Source: Tetrahymena thermophila SB210
Taxonomy: Eukaryota; Ciliophora; Oligohymenophorea; Hymenostomatida; Tetrahymenidae
Length of the DNA: 64,000 bases
Direction: 5' to 3'
NCBI RefSeq assembly: GCF_000189635.1
Contig: NW_002476013.1
Span: forward strand, 496,001 to 560,000
Of the stretch, positions 1 to 10,540 are shown piece after piece (within the stretch, counting starts at the first letter, position 1; every line of letters begins with the position of its first letter). A program made the position numbers and the translations under genes. Under the pieces are notes generated by a model. That model did not search any database and was not told the origin of the DNA. It saw only the letters and a program-made list of their open reading frames with translations.

Positions 1-1
1 T

Positions 2-727
2 TTGAAAAATTAAAATGAATAAAAACAAGATAATTAGAAGAAATTGAAGTCTCAAAAATCTAATAAAATCGAAGAAGAAAACAAATAAAATTAAACTGAT
101 AGAAAGATAAATGAACCAGATAAAAATATTAAAAATGAAGATGAAACTAAAAGTAAGGCAACTGAAGCTAATAAAAACAATTAAAATGAAACTGATAAAA
201 AATCAGAATCTCATTCTTTAGCTAAAAAGAAGTCTGTTGAAGAGGAGAAAAAATAAGACTAATTAAAAACATAGGAGTAAAACAAATTTTAGATATAATC
301 TTTGAAAAAAGCTGATGATTCAACTTTTGATTTTTACAAAGACTCACCTAGATAAGAATAATAATTAACAGCGACTGAGTAGAATTATTCAGTAGAAAAT
401 TAACTTCTTTCAGTGAACAATAATAGTGATGAAGATAAAAATAAAAAATAGCATCCCACCACTATTGGAAGGCACCAAATCAAGCACGAAGAAAAAAAAG
501 CAGAAGCAACTGGTTTCAAGCCTTTCGTTAATTCTGAGATCGATGAAATCCGTAAAGAATTAAGCTCTAAATAAAAAAATAAAATTGACAAGTTAGAGAA
601 AAAATATGGGGAATTCTCAGATGATGACGATGAAATAGAAAGGGAATTAGAAGACTCAAAAGAGAAGCAAAAAAATAAAAATAAATTAGCAGGAGCATTT
701 GAAGAAATAGATGATGATGATTTTTGA
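2..727 (+). CDS. Lys/Glu/Gln-rich acidic protein, 3' end of gene
   Basis: The gene is cut by the window edge, so only the last 241 residues are visible. The frame is open from base 2 to the TGA at 725-727 when TAA/TAG are read as Gln. The visible part is almost entirely charged low complexity (Lys, Glu, Asp, Asn, Gln). A slightly more ordered stretch lies around GFKPFVNSEIDEIRKEL, and the chain ends in an acidic tail, AFEEIDDDDF. The predicted coiled-coil character near KNKIDKLEKKYGEF is inference. I recognise no domain. The composition suggests a nuclear or scaffold protein, but nothing in the sequence proves this. No intron is needed in the visible part. The coding frame is clear; the function is unknown. 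Confidence 0.75.
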
Positions 728-1570
728 AAAAAAATAATTTTTTTTTTTTTTAATTAAAGTTAAAAATTATCAATGTTTATTTTAACTATTTTATGTTAAT
801 TTGAGATTAAATATTTATTTATATTATCTAATTTGGATGGATTGCTTATTATCAATCCTTAAATTTCAAAATTCAAATAAAATTACTGATTAATTAAGAT
901 TTTAATCTAATAAAACTGACTAATATTTGAAAGAGCAGTAATAAATTACTAATATCTATTTTTAATGTAAAAAATAATTTGAAAGAAAAATGTATATTAA
1001 CGAATAATAATATATGTAAACAATGAGTAATTAATTACAAACAATTAATTAAAATTATAAAAATTAATGAATTTTATTAATTTTAATTGTATATTTATAT
1101 GTTCTGTATGCAGTAGTCATATAAAAATAAGTAAGTTTTATCATAATTTTATTATTTTTGCAATTTAAGTAAATTAATTAATATAAATATTAGATAGATA
1201 CTTTTAAAATGTAAAAAAAATACATTTAATAATTTATAAGAATTATTGAGTAAGCTAAAAATGATAAAATGATAATCGGTTTATATATTTTCTGATAATA
1301 TTATGTAAAGGTTATTAGTATATAAACAATATAAATTTAGAGTAATTATATATAAACTATTTTTGTTTTTAACATAAGTAAATATATTTGCATAAATGCT
1401 TTCACTTTTTTTTTGAGTTTGTTTTTAACTGCAAAATTCTTATGCAAGATTTGATAGAAATTAATTAATTGGTTTGTTAAATATAGTTTAACATTAAATG
1501 CGCATAAATATTATAATTTAAAGTATTTGATTTAGAATAACTTTAAGTTTAATTGATATTAGAAATCATA
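728..1570. other. Intergenic, AT-rich
   Basis: No open ciliate-code frame of useful length and no structured RNA was seen. It presumably holds the 3' UTR of the upstream gene and the promoter of the MORN gene. A-rich sequence precedes the ATG at 1571. Confidence 0.6.
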
Positions 1571-4207
1571 ATGAATAAAAATCTAATAAGCGTCAATTCT
1601 TATTAAAATGAAAAGACATCCAATAATCCTTGCAGTAATGTGGAGTCTTAGTTAGATTTTGTTAAAATTACAAGTAAAAACGGTGATTAATATAATATAT
1701 AATAATATAATTAACAAAAAAATGGATTTGGCATATTTTAAAGTAAGAATCCTCAAGAAAGCTATGAAGGTAAATAAGATTTCTACAAATTAAATTATAT
1801 TATTTATTTATTTTAAATTCATTAAAGGATAGTGGCTTAATAACATGAAACATGGTAAAGGCAAGTTTATAAGTGAACATGGAATCATTTATGAAGGTAT
1901 ATGGAGTAATAATAAATCTAATGGGTACGGAACTCTATAAATTCCTGATAATTTCTATGAAAGAAACGACTACTCCTAAAAATAACTTTTAATTGAGAGC
2001 TTTAAAATATTAACTAAAAGCTTGAATAATTAATTCTAAAAAGATGGAGAGCTTTTAAATTATCGTGGAGGCTGGAAGGAAGGTAATTAATTTATAAATA
2101 ATATATTTATTAAATACTAGAGATTAAAAAAAATTAGATTTGATAAATAAGCTTATAATAATAATGTATTAATAAAGGTAAAATGGATTCATTAGGGATA
2201 GCAATATTCTGTAATGGAGATAGGTATGAAGGTGATTTTTAAGAAGGTTTGAGACATGGAAAAGGAGAATATACATTCAAGGATGGCAAAAAATATATAG
2301 GAAACTGGTATAATGACTTGTTTGATGGACAGGGAGTTCTATCAAATTGCAATATAATACTTTATTAAGGAGTAATCTATCTATAATTAATTATTTTTCT
2401 TTTGCTAAAATTTCTTCATTTTTTAAGAGTTTATCATTTATTTATAATATTTTACTTATCTTTTATAGATGTGGAAATTCGGTTAAATGAATGGGATTGG
2501 AAAAGAATTTTATTTGGATGGAAGCTACTTTTTTGGTAATTTCTTCTAAAATTTAAAAGAAGGAGCTGGAAAGCTGTTTGGGAAGAATAAAGAAGTGTTT
2601 GAAAGCGTTTGGAAATAAGGAGTTCCTGATAAGATATGCAAAATTACATATGACGATGGTTCAGTCTATGAGGGTGAACAGAAAGATTATTTAAAACATG
2701 GAAATGGAAAAATCCTTTATTAAAATAACGAACTTTATCTTGGAGAAGTTAAAAAATTCTTATTTTGAAGAAAAAAAAATTAATTGATTTTATTTTTTAA
2801 AATTAAAAAAATAGTTTTTCTAAGATAAAAAACATGGTAAAGGGATATATAAATATTTTAATGGGGCAACTTATGAAGGAGATTGGTAAAATGATAAGAT
2901 AGAAGGGATAGGATTTTATATTTTTGAAAATAGAGAGAGATATGAAGGGAGGTGGTAAAGCAACAAACCAAATGGTAGAGGAAAGTATTATTATGAAAAT
3001 GGTGATTTATATGATGGAGTAAATATTCTTAAATGATAAATATTACATTAAATGCTATTATTTTCTTTGATATTTGATATATTCTAAAAAATTTTAGTTT
3101 TGGCAAAGAGGAAAATAAAATGGAAAAGGTATCTACAAATATGCAAATGGCTCGATTTATGAGGGATTATGGAAGGACGGAGAAAAGCATGGTTATGGAA
3201 TATTAATCAATCAGTAAAAGGTTTACTAAGGAGATTGGATAAAAAATGAATTAGTCAAGGGTATATTAGTAGATAAAATCACAAAAGAAGTTTACAATGG
3301 ATAATTCAAAGAGAATAGTGTAATTTATTTTTTTTTTCTGTAATATTTTTTCCTAAAAAGCATAAAAATAGTTTACAAATTGCTTTAATTTAATTAATTA
3401 TTTAAACACTGATGGAATTTGTGGTGATAAATATTAAAAAATTATCTTTAGAGATTACATAAATTTTGCTTGTTTGTACTATAAACATAAGCAGTTTACT
3501 TTTAATTAACATATTTAAAGAAAAGACATGGCTATGGTGAGTAAACATATATAAATGGTGATAAATATCATGGAAATTGGGAGAATGACAAAAAGAGAGG
3601 AAGGGGCACATACATCTTCTCAAATGGAGATTCAGTGGAAGGAGTATGGGAAAATGATGAAAAAACAGGAAAAGATACTTATAAATATAAATCAAACAGC
3701 ACTTATTCTACTAGTATATGTGAAGTAAAAAATACCAATTTATTTATTTATTTACTTATTTACTTCTTAATTAAATTCAATCAGGAAGAGAGAAAAAAAT
3801 CAAAGCTATTTGAAAGTAAATTGGGATAGTCTATAAAAAATTATGAAAGTTAAGGTGAGACTGAGTATTAAACCAAGAGACTTTCATAGTAGTCAATAAT
3901 TATTGAAGATGATTCAAATGCAACAAAAAAAAGTAGGTTGCTCAATTCTTGTGACTAATACTAATCAAGATATCTCTCTAACTCAGAAGTTAAGCATTAG
4001 AATACTGATAATACAACTAAGCAAGAAGAGAGTAAAGAAGAGTATGAACCTTGTTAACAATTTGATGCAAATGAGTTCAATTTTGATTTATAAAAAAGTG
4101 AAATTGGAATTGAAGATTTTCTAGAATTAAATAAATACTTAGATAAAATGACTTTGGATTTAATGAGTTTGTAAGAATACAATTCAATAAATAAACAGGA
4201 AGTATGA
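1571..4207 (+). CDS. MORN-repeat protein, nine exons
   Basis: A 659-residue protein built mainly of MORN repeats, the roughly 23-residue beta-hairpin units of the type YxGxWxxGKxHGxGxY. In protists they occur in cytoskeletal, membrane-associated and PIP-kinase-like proteins. About a dozen repeats can be read, for example YEGQWLNNMKHGKGKF, YEGDFQEGLRHGKGEY, YEGDWQNDKIEGIGFY, YEGLWKDGEKHGYG and YHGNWENDKKRGRGTY. Introns that keep the frame lie at 1770-1827, 2083-2177, 2372-2468, 2748-2814, 3019-3097, 3320-3520 and 3725-3784. Several introns fall at the same place within a MORN unit (after YEG or YDG), consistent with growth by repeat duplication. The last 140 residues are non-MORN, Gln/Ser/Glu-rich and acidic (EDFLELNKYLDKMTLDL). 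There is no kinase domain or membrane segment. Family is confident; role (cortex, cilia or membrane) is inference. Confidence 0.9.
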
Positions 4208-4731
4208 TAAATTTGTAAAAGTAATTAAAAACCTCAATCGCCTATTTTAAATTTAAAATTAAATTGTTTATGAAGATAATTAGTTGGCTTTTTAATTAGT
4301 ATCAATCAATTCCTTTTTATTTATATGTTAACTTTTTTCGATTTTGGCTTTGTAAAAATATTAATTTTAGCAAACAAATTGCAAGTTTGGCGCAATTATT
4401 TTATTTAACTCTTTACAAAAACTTATTACCTGGTAAATATCTATAATTGTGTAAAATTGATTGTAAAAATTATAAATATTTTGAAACCTGTTCAAAGCCA
4501 ATCCTTTTTAATAAGATTAATTTATTTCAGCCCTTTTGCCAAATATTTATATTTAAAAAAACTCTTTATGCAGCTTAGAAATCTAGATAAATCATCTAGT
4601 TATAAACACTTATAATAATCAAACATTATTAAAATTGTATAGAATTTTTTGATAAAAAAGTATTAGTTGACAAGAAATTATAATAATTAGCATAAATAAC
4701 ATAGAATCAAATAAAAATTATCACATAGCAA
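4208..4731. other. Intergenic, AT-rich
   Basis: I see no coding frame or RNA. The stretch contains several TTTAATAAG/TTTATT runs that could serve as 3' processing or promoter sequence, but nothing diagnostic. Confidence 0.6.
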
Positions 4732-5211
4732 ATGAGCACTTTTAATTAATTTATTTAAAATGATGATACTTACACAGATCTTTACACTCCCTTGCTTTAT
4801 TTAGAGAAGGGAATGAAAAGAGGTAAGGAGTAATTTAGAGATTTTAACAGAGCCATAAAGTAAACCTCAAGGAAGGCTAATGAATTAGGTTAAAAGGTGT
4901 AAAGTTAAACTGAGATTATAAAGCAAGCCATGAACAAGTTTGTTGGTGATATGAATACAATAAATTCAATAGGAAAAACAATTAATCAAAAACTAGGTGA
5001 ATTACAGAGTAAAGTTTCTGGCTCAAAAAAATTAGAAAGTACATAATTGTCAAAAAATCAGTCAAGTTAACCCTCAAATTAATAAAATAATGATAATGAA
5101 GATGCTAAAGATAAAAAATCAGATGAAAATGATGATCTTAAGCAACTAAATTTAAAATAAACATACTCCTCACCTAATCCTCAAAATTAAATATCTTTGA
5201 AAATAAAATGA
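4732..5211 (+). CDS. Small coiled-coil protein, possibly SNARE-like
   Basis: A single-exon 159-aa ORF from ATG 4732 to TGA 5209-5211. The N-terminal 20 residues (MSTFNQFIQNDDTYTDLYTP) precede a long amphipathic region, about residues 25-105, with heptad-like hydrophobics: KANELGQKVQSQTEIIKQAM and DMNTINSIGKTINQKLGELQ. The spacing of LG, SQ and the run of aliphatics is reminiscent of Qb/Qc SNARE motifs of the SNAP-25 type, with Gln at a possible ionic layer; this is a resemblance only. The rest is a Ser/Asn/Asp-rich tail. There is no transmembrane anchor and no Cys cluster, so a SNARE would have to attach through partners. The gene is well supported by frame and codon use; the functional guess is weak. 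Confidence 0.7.
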
Positions 5212-6314
5212 AGACTAATATGGTACAAATTAAAAATATAACATGAATTTATTGCATCTTAGAGAGATGAGAAACTATTAAGGAGCAATTAATCATTACT
5301 AAATATAATCATCCATCTATTCTAAATTTTTAATTGATAAAAAACATAAATTAAAATAGATTAATTCCTTAAAAACAAATTAAAATGAAAAACTATAATA
5401 CTAATTTTGAATATATAAAACCTTTATTATTGTAGAACGAATTCTACCTTGCTTGCTTACTTTTATTTATTGTTTCTATATTACTCTTTTATAGATATCC
5501 TACTGTAATTTTAAATAAATAAATGGATCAATTTAATCTTTATTAAATCTTTTCTTATTGATGATGAATTCTTATTAAAAAAATTTTATGATAATTATTC
5601 TTTCTCTCATCAATAAGCCAAATAAATCAGAAAAATTTATTTTAAAAGTCAACACCTTAAATAAAACTCTATAATATGATATTTCATCTAAGAAAAAATT
5701 ATCAACCAATTAAATGATATTTTTATATAAACCTAAAATATAATAAATTAAAAATAGCTTAAATATTTTAGCTGATAATAATTTTATGCAAAAAATAAAC
5801 AAATTGATCATTTGACCATGAGTTTTTATATATCCTAAATAAATTTAAATTATTAAAAATAGTTATAAAATATTACATTTATTTTTTGCATGATGGTTTC
5901 ATTTTATATGTTTAAATTAATTTTATCAATTTCATAGAAATAAATAATATTTATTTTTTTACAGTGATATTTCCTCTTAACCACTAATATCCCCTCTTAT
6001 TTTTGGATTTATTTTATTTTTAAATTTTACGTAAAAAATTAAAATTTAAATTGACCTAAATACATACTAAAAAATTTGGCATACTTAAAGTAATGTAAAA
6101 ATCCAAAAATAATAAAAATAATTTTTGATATTTCATTATTTGATTTGATTGGATTAGATTAGATTGAATATAATAAATAGAATAAATATATTTTTTTTCT
6201 GTGATGAGTTAGCTTTATTCGAAAGCTTATAATTAATATTTATTTACACTACATCAACAATATCCACAAATTAATTAATTTTAGTTAAATCTATTAAATT
6301 AATTTATATATAAA
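5212..6314. other. Intergenic, AT-rich, with short GATT-type repeat
   Basis: No convincing gene. At about 6141-6170 there is a degenerate run of GATTT/GATTA units. A-rich leader sequence lies just before the ATG at 6315. Confidence 0.55.
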
Positions 6315-9300
6315 ATGAGTGCTTTAAAAGCTAAAAATATTATATAAGAAATAACTCCTATCAAAACAAAATTCGAAATTATTTAGTAGAGTGCTCCTGA
6401 AGATTCTAAGCGTATTTTTAGGGTAAAAAGAGCAGTAAGTACTTAAAAGATTCCTAAATAACTTTAAAATAGCTTTTACCTGTTAGATCAACAATTTGTT
6501 GAATCTGCTAATGAAAATTAATATTCAACTGAGCGAACGGCTTCAAAGAGATAAATTAGTGTGACAGATTTCCAAAGCTTAGTCTAAAATGGGGTTTCTA
6601 GCTAAAACAGTGAAGGGAGACTTAGGACTTCACCTAAAAGATCTATATAAAAGATAGTATTGTAAACAATTTTTAAATCGGTGCAACTATAATTGATAAG
6701 ATTATTTATGGTTAATTAGAAAAAAGAAAAGAGCATTTACTTTGGACGGCAATAAAAACATATACAGCTAAATAGACAAAGATGAAAGTTAAATTCAAGA
6801 ATAAAGCAAAAAGATGCCTCACTTAAGATCTACAAGTGCTTTTGATAAAAAGAATACAGCGTTTTAAAAATATTTAAAAAACATGTAAATTATTGAAGAT
6901 GCAGAAAATAAAAAAAATGCTCTACCATTAACTTCTGAGTAACAATTTCAAGAAGAAATGAAAAAGTTTTAATTCTTTCTTAACTCTGAAAGGCTAGTTT
7001 AAGATAAAAACATATATGAAGAATACGAAAGTAATATATATTTTAATTTGGATTATGAGATAAGTATTGTATTCAACTAAATTTGGATGCAGAGAGGCTT
7101 ATTTTTGTTTTAAGTTAAAATACAATTAATTTATGATTTACAACAAAAAATTAATTAATTATTTTTTTTCTTTTTAACGGTAATATAAATCTATATAATT
7201 TTAATTAACATATATCAATCAGCTTTAGGATTAAATGAGAAATTAAAGATTGAATCATGTGCTGGCATGAATAAATTGGTTAAATTAAAAGTCAGAGGAA
7301 GTAAGTTTCCAATAAGATTTACTGTTTATACTAACGGAGGTTACTATACAATTTACTTTAAAGATTCTTACCCTTCAACAGAACTTTGTAATCACAATTG
7401 CGACTATGAAATCAATTAATAGTAAAAGTTTATCAATTTATACGATAAACGTTCTTCAAATAAAGAAATAAAATATATATTTTGCAACATAACCTTCTAG
7501 ACTTATTGCTTTATTGAAATAAATGCAATAGAAACTGCTCAAATCAAGTCAGTTTATAGTGCCTCAAATAATATTTTAGAAGCCCTAAAAAAATTCAAAC
7601 AAGAAAAATTAAAAAAGGAAAAAAAAGTTATGAATTCAGAGGAATATCATGATTTTATGATGGAAATTGGTAAAATCATTACTAAAATTTAAATAACTTC
7701 TTATATTGATTAAAATAATAAACAGAGGCTATTAAACTAAGAAGAAAGCTCAAATTTCAAAAGATGTTTCCAAATGCCTTGGATCACATGAAACTAAATA
7801 AAAAAGATCTTGACATGTTTAGGTGGAAAAAGGATGAAATTTTAGAAAAAAATGTAATTAATTATATGAAATTGCTATTGAGCATTAATGATTTATACAT
7901 TATAATTAAGAGAGAAGTTAGATTATAAAGAACAGAATAAGCTATTGAAAAGAAAGATATTCTATTTGAAGAGAGATAGTAGTTTAGAGAACAGTGGTTG
8001 CTGAAAAATGATATGAAAAGAATTTAGAGAATAAAAGAACATAAGTAGTACATTTTAAGTGAATGGATAAAATTAATAAATTTTTTAAATTTTGTAACAA
8101 TAATTAAAAACGCTCATATTACTGCAAAGATAGTCAGAATATTCTCAAAATCTATGGAAAATAAAATTCATAAATTTCTTAAATAAGGTTTCTAAAATTT
8201 TTAATAAATCTCAGTTTAAGAAAGACATAAAATAAATGCTAAAATGTAAATCTAATTTTAACAATAAAGTAATTCATATAAATTTTTCCTTTAATAGGTC
8301 TTTGATCATGTTTACAAAGTCAATAAAGAAAAAAGTTAAAGCCAAAGCTGGCCTTTTCATAAAAAAAGTGTTGACTTAAGTAAATCAATAAAATACTCTC
8401 AAACAGAAAATACTGCAAACTATATAGAAAGGTATATATCTCTATCATCTATTTTTTTTAAGTTTTATTAAATATTTTAAAAATAAAATTTGCATTCTTT
8501 ATTTTTATTAATATGAATACAGTTACTATGATATAAACATTTTTAAGAAATTACATGTTTGTTCCAAGATAATTTATCCTAAAGAAGCTCTGGGATGAAA
8601 TTATCAACGAACTCACTTTTACAGATAAAAGAAGGAAAAATGTACTTGGAGAATTCATTTCAGACAATATAAATCCTTTTACTTTAGACAAATATATACA
8701 TTTTTACGAAATTAAAGAACCTAAAAAATGCACTTACACATAACTGGTGAACTAAATAGACGAGTAATTATTTATTTATTTTATAATAATTAAATGTAAA
8801 AATAAATAATTTTATGATTGTTGATTTTATAAAAATAGAGATCTAAAAATAAAATTACTTAAAGAGTTTAGAAAAATGGTATCTTAAATGATTGTTAAGT
8901 CTTAAAATGCACAAACAGAAGAAAAAGATGACACAACTGAATTAAAAAATAAAAGTAAAGCTAAATCGTAAATTAAGGTAAAAAGAAGAAAAAAAGCTAA
9001 AACAATAACTAGAAAGAGGGAGCTAACTTAAATTGAAGAATCTCCTTAGACTCAATCTGGACATTTCAATAATTAGCTTAATAATAAAAACAGATCTAAT
9101 TCAAAAATAATTGATGAAATTAAGGGTTAAGATTCAATTACTTGCAAGAAGTCAAATTCAAATAATTTTAACAATGTTAACAATAATAAATAAAATAACA
9201 ATAACGCATTAAATGAAATAAATGAGTAAATGTCTACCTCATCAATAAGTATTTAAGAAACGCCTAATATGCAAAGCATTATTCAGTAAGATCAAAGTTA

Positions 9301-9580
9301 ATTAGAAGACTTTTTTTTAAATATAAGGAAATAAAGTTCTTCTAGTGTCTAGCTAAATATTCAATAACAATAGTAATAGGAAGATTTCCAGTAAAAAGCA
9401 TTAGAGATTTAGCGTTTTAATAGAAAGTTTATTTAACCTTAAACTTATTAAGAAAAAAAGAAATTAGAATATAATATGATAACCTTTTCTGGCTTCTGTA
9501 AAAAGCTAAAATATTCTCTCCTTTAAAAAATTTTTAAAGAAATGGAAAGGATAAGAGTAGAAAATAAATGGGAACTTTGA
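6315..9580 (+). CDS. Unknown basic coiled-coil protein, 913 aa, seven exons
   Basis: Reading from ATG 6315 with introns at 6662-6719, 7031-7222, 7670-7725, 8246-8297, 8432-8522 and 8764-8838 gives one continuous frame ending at TGA 9578-9580. The N-terminal third is low complexity with Ser/Gln. A more ordered part lies at about residues 210-340 (beta-rich, FTVYTNGGYYTIYFKDSYPS), which could be a small domain such as a C2 or Ig-like fold; I do not recognise it. The middle is helical and basic (RWKKDEILEKN, QWLLKNDMKRIQRIKEHK), followed by FVPRQFILKKLWDEI. The C-terminal 240 residues are Asn/Gln/Ser-rich with a basic patch KVKRRKKAKTITRKRE that looks like a nuclear localisation signal. Without the 52-nt intron at 8246 the downstream frame would be wrong, so its splice is forced by phase. 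The function is unknown. Confidence 0.75.
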
Positions 9581-10540
9581 AAAAGGGATCTACTTAAACA
9601 TCAACTATAATCATCTTTTTATGTAAATAAATTAAAAATAAAGCCAAAAAACCAAATTAAAATAAAATTATTTCAATTAAAATATCAACTTTCATTCTTT
9701 ATTTCTTTAAATGTGTTTCTTAATAGCAAAATAGATTTTAAAGATTTAAAAAATAATAATAAATTTAGGAATTATTAATAAAATATCATTTTAAAACATG
9801 TAAAACTATATTCGATTTTATATTGTATTTTAGTTTCTTAGCAATAATTTATTCGGTCTAAGTTCATTTTTACATGTGTTTATTCTTTTTTAAGATCAGT
9901 AAACTTTCAAATTTTAAGAGATAATTTATCAATTATATTTTTTTGTAAATAGATAGAAATGCTAACTAATAATGAATATCTAGATTATTACAAAAAGGCA
10001 TTTTAATAACAAGAAATTTCATAATAACTTAAAGCTAGAATAGAAAAATTTTTAATTTATCGTATACAAAAAAAAGATTTTTAATTTTGATATAGATTTA
10101 TTTATTCTTTTGAAATAAAATAGAAAATTAATAAATTAATCAAAAAATATATAGTATTCAAGATATCGCTGCTTTCTATGTTAATTTTTGAGTACTTTAA
10201 ATTAAAATACTGAAATATTCTGAAAGAACAATTCTTGAATTTGGCAGAAAAAGTAGAAGTTGAAAAACAAAAAGAAATGCTTTATTGTTAATTAAATCTA
10301 ATTAATTTTCTTGATTATTGCTTTTAGAATTTAAGATTTTTTTTTGTTAAGATAGATTTTTAGATTAAATTTGTGTTTATAATTGAATTTATTTTGTCAG
10401 CAGGCAAGCACTCCAAATATTAATAAAAAAATAAATAAATTTTTAGGTTATTTACTTATTTAAGATTTTTGATAATTAAAAACATCAAAAAATTATAAAG
10501 TTAAGCATTTAAAGATAATCTTATAATCTGCTGTATATTT
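9581..10540. other. Mostly non-coding interval with one doubtful small gene
   Basis: Very AT-rich. Apart from the candidate small gene at 9959-10191, one short frame around 10206-10290 (LKEQFLNLAEKVEVEKQKEMLY) looks protein-like. It is preceded by an in-frame TGA, and I could not join it to anything by splice phase. Confidence 0.5.
9959..10191 (+). CDS. Possible small protein, 56 aa, two exons
   Basis: ATG 9959 opens MLTNNEYLDYYKKAFQQQ. If an AT-rich intron (starting GTATAC after TTTATC and ending AAAATAG) is removed, the frame continues through QKIYSIQDIAAFYVNF to TGA 10189-10191. The peptide looks more like protein than the surrounding sequence and has a good A-rich start context. It is very short and no family is recognised. 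It could equally be the 5' part of a longer gene that includes the protein-like stretch near 10.2 kb, or be chance. Confidence 0.3.
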
